From Citrobacter koseri ATCC BAA-895 (GTDB taxonomy: Bacteria; Pseudomonadota; Gammaproteobacteria; Enterobacterales; Enterobacteriaceae), in assembly GCF_000018045.1 (NCBI RefSeq), contig NC_009792.1:4650001-4714000 (forward strand): a stretch of DNA of 64,000 nt, written 5' to 3'. The position numbers and the translations under genes were made by a program. Shown in pieces: positions 38,760 to 47,642 of the stretch (the first letter of the stretch is position 1; each line of letters opens with the position of its first letter). The notes beneath the pieces are model-generated. The model was not told where the DNA came from. It saw nothing but the letters and a program-made list of their open reading frames with translations, and ran no database searches.

Positions 38760-39449
38760 ATGAACTTACAGCGTTATGCGCGTATCTGCGAGATGCTCGC
38801 CAGGCGTCAGCCTGATCTGACGGTCTGCATGGAGCAGGTCCACAAACCTCATAATGTCTCGGCGATCATTCGCACCGCCGACGCAGTAGGCGTACACGAA
38901 ATTCACGCCGTCTGGCCGGGCAGCCGTATGCGCACCATGGCGTCGGCGGCAGCGGGCAGCAATAGCTGGGTACAGGTGAAAACCCACCGTACCATCGGCG
39001 ATGCGGTCAGCCACTTGAAGGGCCGGGGCATGCAGATTCTGGCGACTCATCTCTCTGATAAAGCGGTTGATTTCCGCGAAATCGATTACACGCGCCCAAC
39101 CTGCATCCTGATGGGGCAGGAAAAAACCGGCATCACCCAGGAAGCCTTAGACCTGGCGGATCAGGACATCATCATCCCGATGATCGGCATGGTGCAGTCA
39201 CTTAACGTTTCCGTCGCTTCCGCTCTGATTCTCTACGAAGCGCAGCGCCAGCGGCAGAACGCAGGCATGTACCTGCGTGAAAACAGCATGCTGCCGGAAG
39301 ACGAACAGCAGCGCCTGCTGTTTGAGGGCGGCTATCCGGTGCTGGCGAAAGTCGCCAAGCGCAAAGGTCTACCCTACCCTCATGTAAACATGCAGGGTGA
39401 GATCGAGGCCGACGCCGCCTGGTGGTCCACGATGCAGGCGGCAGGGTAA
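38760..39449 (+). CDS. trmH: tRNA (guanosine-18-2'-O)-methyltransferase TrmH (SpoU)
   Basis: TrmH methylates the ribose of G18 in the D-loop of tRNAs using S-adenosylmethionine. It is a 229-residue SPOUT enzyme with NVSAIIRTADAVGVHEIHAV (motif 1), ILMGQEKTGITQEAL (motif 2) and IPMIGMVQSLNVSVASALILYEA (motif 3). It starts 4 bp after spoT and stops 4 bp before recG, in the rpoZ-spoT-trmH-recG operon. Confidence 0.98.
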   Translation: MNLQRYARICEMLARRQPDLTVCMEQVHKPHNVSAIIRTADAVGVHEIHAVWPGSRMRTMASAAAGSNSWVQVKTHRTIGDAVSHLKGRGMQILATHLSDKAVDFREIDYTRPTCILMGQEKTGITQEALDLADQDIIIPMIGMVQSLNVSVASALILYEAQRQRQNAGMYLRENSMLPEDEQQRLLFEGGYPVLAKVAKRKGLPYPHVNMQGEIEADAAWWSTMQAAG

Positions 39450-39453
39450 TCAC

Positions 39454-41535
39454 ATGAAAGGCCGTTTGCTGGATGCCATCCCGCTCAATTCCTTAACCGG
39501 TGTTGGCGCGGCGCAAAGCAGCAAACTGGCGAAAATTGGCTTGCACACCGTGCAGGACCTCCTGTTGCACCTTCCCCTGCGTTATGAAGATCGCACCCAT
39601 CTTTACCCGATTGGCGAACTGCTGCCGGGCATTTACGCCACTGTTGAAGGCGAAGTGCTGAACTGCAATATCACCTTCGGCGGTCGCAGGATGATGACCT
39701 GCCAGATTAGCGATGGCTCCGGCATTCTCACCATGCGCTTTTTCAACTTCAGCGCGGCAATGAAAAACAGCCTGGCGACCGGGCGGCGCGTACTGGCCTA
39801 TGGTGAAGCCAAACGCGGGAAGTACGGCGCGGAGATGATTCACCCTGAATACCGCGTGCAGGGCGATCTCAGCACGCCGGAGCTTCAGGAAACGCTCACA
39901 CCCGTTTATCCGACCACCGAAGGCATTAAGCAAGCCACGCTGCGTAAGCTCACCGACCAGGCGCTGGACCTGCTTGATACCTGCGCCATTGCCGAACTTC
40001 TGCCGCCTGAACTTGCGCAAGGAATGACGAGCCTGCCGGAAGCCTTGCGCACGCTGCATCGCCCACCACCGTCGCTACAGCTTAGCGATCTGGAAACCGG
40101 GCAGCATCCGGCGCAGCGACGCCTGATTCTGGAAGAACTACTGGCGCATAACCTGAGCATGCTGGCGCTGCGTGCCGGCGCGCAGCGTTTTCACGCCCAG
40201 CGGCTTAGCGCGAACGATTCACTGAAAAATCAGCTGCTGGCCGCATTGCCGTTCAAACCAACGGGTGCGCAGGCGCGCGTGGTGGCGGAGATAGAACGCG
40301 ACATGGCGCTCGATGTGCCAATGATGCGTCTGGTGCAGGGCGACGTCGGTTCCGGTAAAACGCTGGTCGCCGCACTGGCTGCGCTACGCGCCATTGCGCA
40401 CGGCAAACAGGTGGCGTTGATGGCGCCGACAGAACTGCTGGCCGAGCAGCATGCCAGTAACTTCCGCAACTGGTTTGCACCGCTTGGTATTGAAGTGGGT
40501 TGGCTGGCAGGTAAACAGAAGGGGAAAGCGCGCCTGGCGCAGCAGGAAGCCATCGCCAGCGGGCAGGTACAGATGGTGGTCGGCACCCACGCGATTTTCC
40601 AGGAGCAGGTACAATTTAACGGGCTGGCGCTGGTGATTATCGATGAACAGCACCGCTTCGGCGTCCATCAACGTCTGGCGCTGTGGGAAAAAGGTCAGCA
40701 GCAGGGGTTCCACCCGCATCAGTTAATCATGACCGCAACGCCGATCCCCCGCACCCTGGCAATGACCGCCTATGCCGATCTCGATACCTCCGTGATTGAT
40801 GAGCTACCGCCGGGTCGCACACCTGTCACTACCGTTGCCATCCCGGACACCCGTCGTAGCGATATTATCGATCGCGTCCGCAATGCCTGTACCCAGGAAG
40901 GCCGCCAGGCATACTGGGTCTGTACGTTGATTGAAGAGTCGGATTTGTTAGAAGCCCAGGCTGCGGAAGCGACATGGGAAGAGCTCAGGCTCGCCTTACC
41001 GGAGTTGAAGATTGGTCTGGTTCATGGGCGAATGAAACCCGCAGAGAAGCAGGCGGTGATGGCGGCCTTTAAGCAGGGTGAGCTGCACCTGCTGGTCGCA
41101 ACAACGGTGATTGAAGTCGGGGTGGATGTCCCCAACGCCAGCCTGATGATTATCGAAAACCCGGAACGGTTAGGTCTGGCACAATTACACCAGTTGCGTG
41201 GACGCGTGGGCCGTGGCGCGGTGGCCTCCCATTGCGTACTACTCTACAAATCACCGCTCTCGAAAACCGCACAGAAGCGCCTTCAGGTCTTACGGGACAG
41301 CAACGACGGCTTTGTGATTGCGCAAAAGGATTTAGAGATTCGCGGCCCCGGTGAACTGCTGGGCACGCGTCAGACGGGTAACACCGAGTTCAAAGTGGCG
41401 GATTTGCTGCGCGATCAGGCCATTATCCCGGATGTTCAACGCATCGCCCGTCACATTCACGAACATTATCCGCAACAGGCAACCGCCCTGATTGAACGCT
41501 GGATGCCCGAAACCGAGCGTTATTCCAACGCCTGA
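39454..41535 (+). CDS. recG: ATP-dependent DNA helicase RecG
   Basis: RecG reverses stalled replication forks and processes branched DNA. The 693-residue protein has an N-terminal wedge/OB domain (YEDRTHLYPIGELLPGIYATVEGEV), the Walker A motif QGDVGSGKTLVAALAALRA (about residue 293), the DEQH box VIIDEQHRFGVHQR (about residue 395) and helicase motif VI QLRGRVGRGAVASHCVLLY. ATG 39454 gives the E. coli start; an in-frame codon at 39397 lies inside trmH. It ends the rpoZ operon. gltS, which follows recG in E. coli, is absent. Confidence 0.98.
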   Translation: MKGRLLDAIPLNSLTGVGAAQSSKLAKIGLHTVQDLLLHLPLRYEDRTHLYPIGELLPGIYATVEGEVLNCNITFGGRRMMTCQISDGSGILTMRFFNFSAAMKNSLATGRRVLAYGEAKRGKYGAEMIHPEYRVQGDLSTPELQETLTPVYPTTEGIKQATLRKLTDQALDLLDTCAIAELLPPELAQGMTSLPEALRTLHRPPPSLQLSDLETGQHPAQRRLILEELLAHNLSMLALRAGAQRFHAQRLSANDSLKNQLLAALPFKPTGAQARVVAEIERDMALDVPMMRLVQGDVGSGKTLVAALAALRAIAHGKQVALMAPTELLAEQHASNFRNWFAPLGIEVGWLAGKQKGKARLAQQEAIASGQVQMVVGTHAIFQEQVQFNGLALVIIDEQHRFGVHQRLALWEKGQQQGFHPHQLIMTATPIPRTLAMTAYADLDTSVIDELPPGRTPVTTVAIPDTRRSDIIDRVRNACTQEGRQAYWVCTLIEESDLLEAQAAEATWEELRLALPELKIGLVHGRMKPAEKQAVMAAFKQGELHLLVATTVIEVGVDVPNASLMIIENPERLGLAQLHQLRGRVGRGAVASHCVLLYKSPLSKTAQKRLQVLRDSNDGFVIAQKDLEIRGPGELLGTRQTGNTEFKVADLLRDQAIIPDVQRIARHIHEHYPQQATALIERWMPETERYSNA

Positions 41536-41570
41536 TAACCCCTGCCCGAGACCGTTTGTAAAATTTATAA

Positions 41571-41586
41571 ATGCAATCGTTTGCTT
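41571..41586 (+). promoter_or_regulatory. PurR operator at the xanP promoter
   Basis: ATGCAATCGTTTGCTT fits the PurR consensus (AnGCAAnCGnTTnCnT) at every fixed position. It overlaps a candidate -35 (TTGCTT, 41581-41586) that is paired with a -10 TAAAAT (41603-41608) at 16 bp spacing, about 30 bp upstream of xanP. Repression by PurR with hypoxanthine or guanine is expected for a xanthine transporter gene. Confidence 0.75.
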
Positions 41587-41638
41587 TTACCATCTGGTCA
41601 GATAAAATCACCGCTTTTCCACCATGGGATTGCCTCTG

Positions 41639-43030
41639 ATGTCTGTTAACACCGTCGAGTCGGCAAATGCGCAACCGGTTGCGCAGACGCAAAACAGCGA
41701 ACTGATTTACCGCCTTGAAGATCGCCCGCCGCTCCCTCAAACCCTGTTTGCCGCCTGTCAGCACCTGCTGGCAATGTTCGTCGCGGTCATCACGCCAGCG
41801 CTGTTAATCTGCCAGGCGCTCGGTTTACCGGCACAAGATACTCAACACATTATCAGTATGTCGCTGTTCGCCTCCGGTGTGGCCTCAATTATTCAAATCA
41901 AAGCATGGGGTCCGGTCGGTTCAGGGTTGCTATCTATTCAGGGCACCAGTTTTAACTTTGTCGCCCCGCTGATTATGGGCGGCACCGCGCTGAAAACCGG
42001 CGGAGCGGACGTCCCCACCATGATGGCGGCGCTATTCGGCACGCTGATGCTGGCAAGCTGCACCGAGATGGTTCTCTCCCGCATACTGCATCTGGCGCGC
42101 CGCATTATCACACCGCTGGTCTCCGGCGTGGTGGTGATGATTATCGGCCTGTCGCTGATCCAGGTGGGTTTAACATCCATTGGCGGCGGCTATGCCGCAA
42201 TGAGCGACAACACCTTTGGCGCGCCCAAAAACCTGATGCTGGCAGGCGTTGTACTGGCGCTGATCATCCTGCTTAACCGCCAGCGCAACCCTTACCTGCG
42301 CGTGGCTTCGCTGGTGATCGCGATGGCGGCAGGCTATCTGCTGGCCTGGTTTATGGGGATGTTGCCGGAAAACACCACACCGGCAACACAAGACTTAATC
42401 ATGGTGCCCACGCCGCTGTACTACGGTCTGGGCATTGACTGGAACCTGCTGCTGCCGCTGATGCTGGTCTTTATGATCACCTCACTGGAGACCATCGGCG
42501 ATATCACCGCCACCTCCGATGTCTCCGAGCAGCCGGTCTCCGGGCCGCTGTATATGAAGCGTCTGAAAGGCGGCGTGCTGGCTAACGGCCTGAACTCTTT
42601 TGTTTCCGCCGTGTTCAATACCTTCCCCAACTCCTGTTTCGGGCAGAATAACGGCGTGATTCAGTTGACCGGTGTGGCCAGCCGCTATGTCGGCTTTGTG
42701 GTAGCGCTGATGCTGATCCTGCTCGGCCTGTTCCCGGCAGTAAGCGGCTTTGTGCAGCACATTCCTGAACCGGTGCTCGGCGGCGCCACGCTGGTGATGT
42801 TCGGCACCATCGCCGCTTCCGGCGTGCGTATCGTCTCCCGTGAACCGCTGAACCGCCGCGCTATCCTGATTATCGCGCTGTCGCTGGCTGTCGGCCTGGG
42901 CGTTTCTCAGCAGCCGCTGATCCTGCAATTTGCGCCAGACTGGGTGAAAAACCTGCTCTCCTCCGGCATTGCCGCTGGGGGCATCACCGCTATCGTTCTG
43001 AACCTGATTTTCCCGCCAGAGAAGCCGTAA
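41639..43030 (+). CDS. xanP: xanthine permease XanP (YicE)
   Basis: XanP is a proton-coupled xanthine transporter of the NCS2/NAT family in the inner membrane. The 463-residue protein has about 14 membrane segments. The NAT signatures are visible: QGTSFNFVAPLI in TM3, SLETIGDITATSD near residue 270 and NTFPNSCFGQNNGVIQLTGVASR (NAT motif in TM10). ATG 41639 gives MSVNTVESANAQPVAQTQNS, as in E. coli. It has its own promoter and PurR site and is followed by yicH. Confidence 0.96.
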   Translation: MSVNTVESANAQPVAQTQNSELIYRLEDRPPLPQTLFAACQHLLAMFVAVITPALLICQALGLPAQDTQHIISMSLFASGVASIIQIKAWGPVGSGLLSIQGTSFNFVAPLIMGGTALKTGGADVPTMMAALFGTLMLASCTEMVLSRILHLARRIITPLVSGVVVMIIGLSLIQVGLTSIGGGYAAMSDNTFGAPKNLMLAGVVLALIILLNRQRNPYLRVASLVIAMAAGYLLAWFMGMLPENTTPATQDLIMVPTPLYYGLGIDWNLLLPLMLVFMITSLETIGDITATSDVSEQPVSGPLYMKRLKGGVLANGLNSFVSAVFNTFPNSCFGQNNGVIQLTGVASRYVGFVVALMLILLGLFPAVSGFVQHIPEPVLGGATLVMFGTIAASGVRIVSREPLNRRAILIIALSLAVGLGVSQQPLILQFAPDWVKNLLSSGIAAGGITAIVLNLIFPPEKP

Positions 43031-43151
43031 GCGAAATGCGGTGATGATCGACAATCATCGCCGCTGTAACGCTCTTTCACCATTCCCGCCTTGAGGATTG
43101 CGCGTAAATCGTGCATAACTCAGATGTGTGCACTTCGCGGGATGGAAGACC

Positions 43152-44861
43152 ATGAAATTTATTGGAAAGCTGATTCTCTACATATTGATTGCCCTTTTGG
43201 TGGTGATCTTCGGCCTCTATTTTCTGCTGCAAACCCGCTGGGGCGCGGAGCATGTAAGCGCCTGGATATCAGAGAACAGCGGGTACAGCCTGACATTTGA
43301 TGTCATGGACCACCGCTTCTCCGCACCGTCCCACGTTTTGCTTGAGAACGTCACGTTTGGCCGGGATGGCCAGCCCGCCACGTTAGTCGCGAAAACGGTG
43401 GATATCGGCCTGAGCAGTCGCCAGATAACCGATCCCCTGCACGTCGACGCCATCCTGTTGCAGGACGGCACGCTCAATATCTCCCCGCAGACCGCACCGC
43501 TTCCTGTTCAGGCTGACCGCCTGCAATTACAGAACATGGCGCTTAACAGCCCGGGCGGTGAGTGGAACCTGAGCGCTCAGCGCGTTAACGGCGGCGTGGT
43601 TCCCTGGCATCCTGAAGCGGGCAAGGTATTGGGGAATAAGGCGCAGATCCAGCTCAGCGCCGGTTCACTCACGCTGAATGATGTTCCCGCGACCAACGTG
43701 CTGATTGAAGGCAGCATTGATAAGGAACAGGTAATCTTAAGCAACATTGGCGCAGACATTGCGCGCGGCGCCTTAACCGGCGTGGCGCGACGCAACGCGG
43801 ACGGCAGTTGGGTGGTGGAAAATCTGCGTCTGAACGACATCCGGCTGCAAAGCGATAAATCGCTGACCGACTTTTTTGCCCCGCTCACCGCTATCCCGTC
43901 TCTGCAAATTGGCCGTCTTGAAGTGACCGATGCCCGCCTGCAAGGCCCGGACTGGGCAGTAACCGACCTCGATCTCAGTTTGCGCAACCTGACGTTCAGC
44001 AAAGATGACTGGCAGACGCAAGAAGGCAAACTATCGATGAATGCCAGCGAGTTCATCTACGGTTCTCTGCATTTCTTCGATCCCATTCTGAATGCCGAAT
44101 TCTCACCGCAGGGCATTGCGCTACGCCAGTTCACGACCCGCTGGGAAGGCGGTATGGTCAGAACATCCGGCAACTGGCTGCGTAATGGCAAAGCGCTAAT
44201 CCTCGACGATACCGCCATTGCCGGGCTGGAATACACGCTGCCGGAAAACTGGAAGCAGCAGTGGATGAAACCTCTGCCAGGCTGGTTAAACAGCCTGACG
44301 CTGAAAAAATTCAGCGCCAGTCGCAACCTGGTGATTGATATCGACCCGGCTTTCCCGTGGCAGCTCACCGCGCTGGATGGTTATGGCGCAAATCTGGGAC
44401 TGGTGCAGAACCATCAATGGGGCGTATGGAGTGGGAACGCAACGCTTAACGCGGCAGCCGCGACGTTTAACCGAGTGGACGTGCGTCGCCCCTCCCTGGC
44501 GCTGGCGGCAAACAGCAGCACAGTTAACATCAACGAGCTGAGCGCATTTACAGAGAAAGGGCTGTTAGAAGCTACGGCCAGCGTTTCGCAACTCCCCCAG
44601 CGCCAGACAAAAGTCAGCCTGAACGGACGCGGTGTGCCAATGAACGTCTTGCAGCAATGGGGATGGCCTGCGCTGCCCATTTCCGGCGACGGCAACATCC
44701 AGCTTACCGCCAGCGGTAATATCCAGGCGGACGCCCCACTGAAGCCAACGGTAAACGGCCAGTTGCACGCGGTAAACGCCGATAAACAGCAGGTGACGCA
44801 AATAATGCGGGCAGGCGTTGTGTCAGGAGTGGAAGTCACGCAACCACAGCCTGCGCAATAA
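43152..44861 (+). CDS. yicH: AsmA family protein YicH
   Basis: YicH is a 569-residue AsmA-like protein with one N-terminal transmembrane helix (LILYILIALLVVIFGLYFLLQ) and a long beta-rich periplasmic part. AsmA-family proteins are believed to form lipid-conducting bridges across the periplasm; the specific role of YicH is not established. ATG 43152 (MKFIGKLILY) fits the E. coli start better than the in-frame codon at 43128. It is the last conserved gene before selC; the yicIJ genes that normally follow are absent. Confidence 0.92.
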   Translation: MKFIGKLILYILIALLVVIFGLYFLLQTRWGAEHVSAWISENSGYSLTFDVMDHRFSAPSHVLLENVTFGRDGQPATLVAKTVDIGLSSRQITDPLHVDAILLQDGTLNISPQTAPLPVQADRLQLQNMALNSPGGEWNLSAQRVNGGVVPWHPEAGKVLGNKAQIQLSAGSLTLNDVPATNVLIEGSIDKEQVILSNIGADIARGALTGVARRNADGSWVVENLRLNDIRLQSDKSLTDFFAPLTAIPSLQIGRLEVTDARLQGPDWAVTDLDLSLRNLTFSKDDWQTQEGKLSMNASEFIYGSLHFFDPILNAEFSPQGIALRQFTTRWEGGMVRTSGNWLRNGKALILDDTAIAGLEYTLPENWKQQWMKPLPGWLNSLTLKKFSASRNLVIDIDPAFPWQLTALDGYGANLGLVQNHQWGVWSGNATLNAAAATFNRVDVRRPSLALAANSSTVNINELSAFTEKGLLEATASVSQLPQRQTKVSLNGRGVPMNVLQQWGWPALPISGDGNIQLTASGNIQADAPLKPTVNGQLHAVNADKQQVTQIMRAGVVSGVEVTQPQPAQ

Positions 44862-44868
44862 TGTGTTT

Positions 44869-44898
44869 TGCCCGGTGGCGCTACGCGTACCGGGCCTG
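44869..44898. repeat. REP element after yicH
   Basis: A palindromic unit of the REP type, GCCCGGTGGCGCTACGC followed by GTACCGGGC, lies just after the yicH stop. Confidence 0.75.
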
Positions 44899-45073
44899 TG
44901 ACAGGTTTTCTCACGAAACGTCGCATGGACGCTATGTGAACTCATAATTCCCAAAAGATATGAAAACAGGTAACTCATGGATTTTGTGAAGATTTATATG
45001 AAATCGATCATAGTAAGGCGAAAGGCTGATGAAAAAAGTGAGTGGGGGGATGTGGAAACCTTGAGAAAGTAGC

Positions 45074-45079
45074 TATAAT
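45074..45079 (+). promoter_or_regulatory. selC promoter -10 box
   Basis: A perfect TATAAT lies 32 bp before the mature tRNA, followed by a G/C-rich discriminator (GCGCCCC) typical of stringently controlled stable-RNA promoters. The -35 region at about 45051-45056 is weak. Confidence 0.65.
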
Positions 45080-45110
45080 GCGCCCCGCCTCCATGTAGCA
45101 ATGTGGGCGC

Positions 45111-45205
45111 GGAAGATCGTCGTCTCCGGTGAGGCGGCTGGACTTCAAATCCAGTTGGGGCCGCCAGCGGTCCCGGGCAGGTTCGACTCCTGTGATCTTC
45201 CGCCA
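45111..45205 (+). tRNA. selC: tRNA-Sec (UCA anticodon)
   Basis: The 95-base sequence is selenocysteine tRNA: acceptor stem GGAAGATC pairing with GATCTTCC, the long extra arm, the anticodon loop CTTCAAA with anticodon TCA that reads UGA codons, the T loop GGTTCGACTCC and an encoded CCA end. selC is a classic island integration site (SPI-3 in Salmonella, LEE in some E. coli). Here the sequence beyond it has no integrase gene, and I did not see a repeated copy of the tRNA 3' end. Confidence 0.97.
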
Positions 45206-45430
45206 AAGTTCCTCACTCTTCCCCTGGGTCTTAAGCCAATTCCCCAAACTCATTCCTTCATTGCGACCTGATCTTTAAACGCCCTCACCCATTATTAAGA
45301 AATCGATTATGGCTGTATCGTCCTGACGGCCAGGAGCAAACGGGAGAAAACATTACCTGGTGAACTAAAAGAAGCACAACCGCAGTTAAAAAGGATTAAG
45401 GGCGCGCTGATTCCCCTCGTCATATTGTGC

Positions 45431-45460
45431 GCCGGATGGCGCTTACGCTTATCCGGCCTA
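45431..45460. repeat. REP element downstream of selC
   Basis: A GCCGGATGGCGCTTACGC ... TTATCCGGC palindrome sits before the LysR gene end. The remaining sequence from 45206 to 45488 shows nothing I can assign. Confidence 0.75.
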
Positions 45461-45488
45461 CAAAATACAAACGGCAACGCGTATCGCC

Positions 45489-46403
45489 TCACATCGGGGG
45501 GAGTTCCAGTCTTTCGCAGCGTGCTTTTACCGCTTCGTGCAGCAGGCGGACTGCCGTCGAAAGCTGTTTGCGGTGCGGGCAGATCATGTTCAGCGGGACT
45601 TTCTCTCCCTGATAATCTGGCATCAGGCGCTGCAATCGCCCGTCACGCACATCTTCAGAGACATCAAGCCAGGATTTATACGCCATCCCCTCTCCGGCGA
45701 TAGCCAGCCGCCGGATAACTTCAGCATCATCGCTCATCATGGTGCCGTTGACCTGTACGCTGCTGACGTCACCGTTGCGGATGAACGTCCAGCGGTCATG
45801 CAGGCGTCCGCGCAACACGAACGTTAACGCATTCAGATTCGCTAAATCATCGGGATGACGCGGATCGCCGTATTGCGCGACCCAGTCCGGCGAAGCCACC
45901 AGCACACGCCGGTTATCGGGGGAGACGGGCAGCGCGATGTAAGAAGCATCTTCCGTATTGCCGTAACGGAACGCGACATCAACCGGATCTTTAAATACAT
46001 CGGCGACCTGATCGGAGAAAAACACCCGCAGGCGCAACGCAGGGTGGCGACGGCGAAACGACTGAAATACCGGGAGCAGTAAATTGCGCCCAAGATCGGA
46101 GGGCACGGCGATTTGCAGCGTACCGGAGATCTCATCTTCCGGCGTCTGAATTTTTTGCAGCCCGGCGTGCATCACCTCAAGCATCTGTCTGGCGTAAGGC
46201 AACCAGACCTCGCCTTCCGGCGTTAGCCGTAAGCTGCGGGTCGAGCGTGCGAACAGGCGAATGTTTAACGTAGACTCCAGCCGTTTGATGGCGGAACTGA
46301 CCTGGGCAGGCTGTACCCCGGCTTCCCGCGCCGCATCGCTAAAACTGTTTAGCGCCGCCGCGCGAACAAACAACGTGAGATCTTCAAGCCGGAACATTTT
46401 CAC
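45489..46403 (-). CDS. LysR family transcriptional regulator
   Basis: This 304-residue protein has the LysR winged helix-turn-helix at its N-terminus (LEDLTLFVRAAALNSFSDAA ... QPAQVSSAIKRLESTLNIRLFARSTRSLRLT) and a substrate-binding-like domain (LQIAVPSDLGRNLLLPVFQSFRRRHPALRLRVFF). It is divergent from the alcohol-dehydrogenase-like gene at 46509 with 105 bp between, so it probably controls that gene in response to an unknown effector. It does not correspond to a gene at this spot in E. coli or S. enterica as I know them. Confidence 0.9.
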   Translation of the reverse strand: MKMFRLEDLTLFVRAAALNSFSDAAREAGVQPAQVSSAIKRLESTLNIRLFARSTRSLRLTPEGEVWLPYARQMLEVMHAGLQKIQTPEDEISGTLQIAVPSDLGRNLLLPVFQSFRRRHPALRLRVFFSDQVADVFKDPVDVAFRYGNTEDASYIALPVSPDNRRVLVASPDWVAQYGDPRHPDDLANLNALTFVLRGRLHDRWTFIRNGDVSSVQVNGTMMSDDAEVIRRLAIAGEGMAYKSWLDVSEDVRDGRLQRLMPDYQGEKVPLNMICPHRKQLSTAVRLLHEAVKARCERLELPPM

Positions 46404-46508
46404 TCCCCGAATATAAGTCCTGTCGTCGTGAGGCTATTTTTCCCGTTCTGCTGGCGGTTTACCATCGAATTATACAAACGATAAACCTGTTCCCACACCG
46501 GAGACGTT

Positions 46509-47516
46509 ATGAAAGCCATCGCAATTACCCGCACCGCGCCAGAAGGCAGCAATATTGAGTTTTTACAGGACATTGACCTCCCTGTTCCGGTCGCCGCCGG
46601 ACATGACCTGCTGGTTGAGGTGAAAGCCATCTCCGTTAACCCGGTCGATACCAAAGTACGCGCGGGTTTTAACGCAGAGACCCCGCGCGTGCTGGGCTGG
46701 GATGCCACAGGCGTAGTGAAATCAGTCGGCGAGGCGGTGACATTGTTCGCACCGGGGGATGAAGTCTGGTATGCCGGCGCGTTGGGCCGTCCGGGAAGCA
46801 ACAGCGAGTTCCAGCTTGTTGATGAGCGCATCGTCGCGTTGAAACCCAAAACGCTGGATAATGCCGCCGCAGCAGCGCTGCCGCTGACCTCGATCACCGC
46901 ATGGGAAATGTTGTTTGACCGCCTCGGCGTTGAAGAAGGCGGCAACGAAGGGGATACGTTGCTGATTGTCGGCGCCGCAGGCGGCGTGGGCTCCATCCTG
47001 ACGCAGCTGGCCCGCAAACTCACCCGACTGACGGTGATCGGCACCGCGTCGCGCCCGGAAAGCCAGAAATGGGTACGCGAAGCCGGTGCGCATTATGTTA
47101 TCGACCATAGCAAACCGCTGACGGAAGAGCTGGCGCGAATCGGCATCAACGCGGTGACGCACGTCGCCAGCCTGACCCACACTGATAAGCATTACCCGCA
47201 GCTCATCGAAGCCCTGGCGCCGCAGGGTAAGCTGGCGCTGATAGACGATCCAGCAACGCTCGACGCACGACCGCTGAAAACAAAGAGTATTTCGCTGCAC
47301 TGGGAGTTTATGTTTACCCGCTCAATGTTTGAAACCGACGACATGCTCGCCCAGCATCAGCTACTGACCCGCGTGGCGCAGCTTATTGATGCTAAGGTGA
47401 TTCACACCACGCTGGGCGAGCATTACGGAGCCATCAACGCGGCGAATATTCAGAAAGCGCACGCACAGCTTGAAACGGGCCGCTCCGTCGGCAAGATTGT
47501 GCTGGAAGGCTTCTGA
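46509..47516 (+). CDS. zinc-type alcohol dehydrogenase-like (quinone oxidoreductase superfamily) protein
   Basis: This 335-residue MDR-superfamily protein has an N-terminal GroES-like domain (VKAISVNPVDTKVRAGF, VLGWDATGVVKSVGEAVTLFAPGDEVWYAG) and a nucleotide-binding fold (LLIVGAAGGVGSILTQLARKLTRLTVIGTAS, about residues 155-185). The structural-zinc cysteines of true alcohol dehydrogenases are not present, so it is likely an NADPH-dependent quinone or enone reductase type protein. The divergent LysR gene is its probable regulator. The substrate is unknown. Confidence 0.9.
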   Translation: MKAIAITRTAPEGSNIEFLQDIDLPVPVAAGHDLLVEVKAISVNPVDTKVRAGFNAETPRVLGWDATGVVKSVGEAVTLFAPGDEVWYAGALGRPGSNSEFQLVDERIVALKPKTLDNAAAAALPLTSITAWEMLFDRLGVEEGGNEGDTLLIVGAAGGVGSILTQLARKLTRLTVIGTASRPESQKWVREAGAHYVIDHSKPLTEELARIGINAVTHVASLTHTDKHYPQLIEALAPQGKLALIDDPATLDARPLKTKSISLHWEFMFTRSMFETDDMLAQHQLLTRVAQLIDAKVIHTTLGEHYGAINAANIQKAHAQLETGRSVGKIVLEGF

Positions 47517-47642
47517 TAAGCCCCCAGGGGCGAGAAAGTCGCCCCTGCTTTTTTATGCGCCGCGTAAAACTATATGAACGGGTTGTCTCTTCCGGGACGA
47601 AATCGCTATGCTTGGCGCATCGCCCCTCTACCGCTAACGCCC

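Noticed and set aside
45335..45403. Short coding-like stretch after selC (Lys/Glu/Leu-rich) that could be a transposase remnant
   Set aside because: It is too short and has no motif or inverted repeats; no insertion sequence can be supported.
45206..45488. Search for an attR-like repeat of the selC 3' end or an integrase
   Set aside because: No second copy of the tRNA 3' end was seen nearby and no integrase gene lies in the window.
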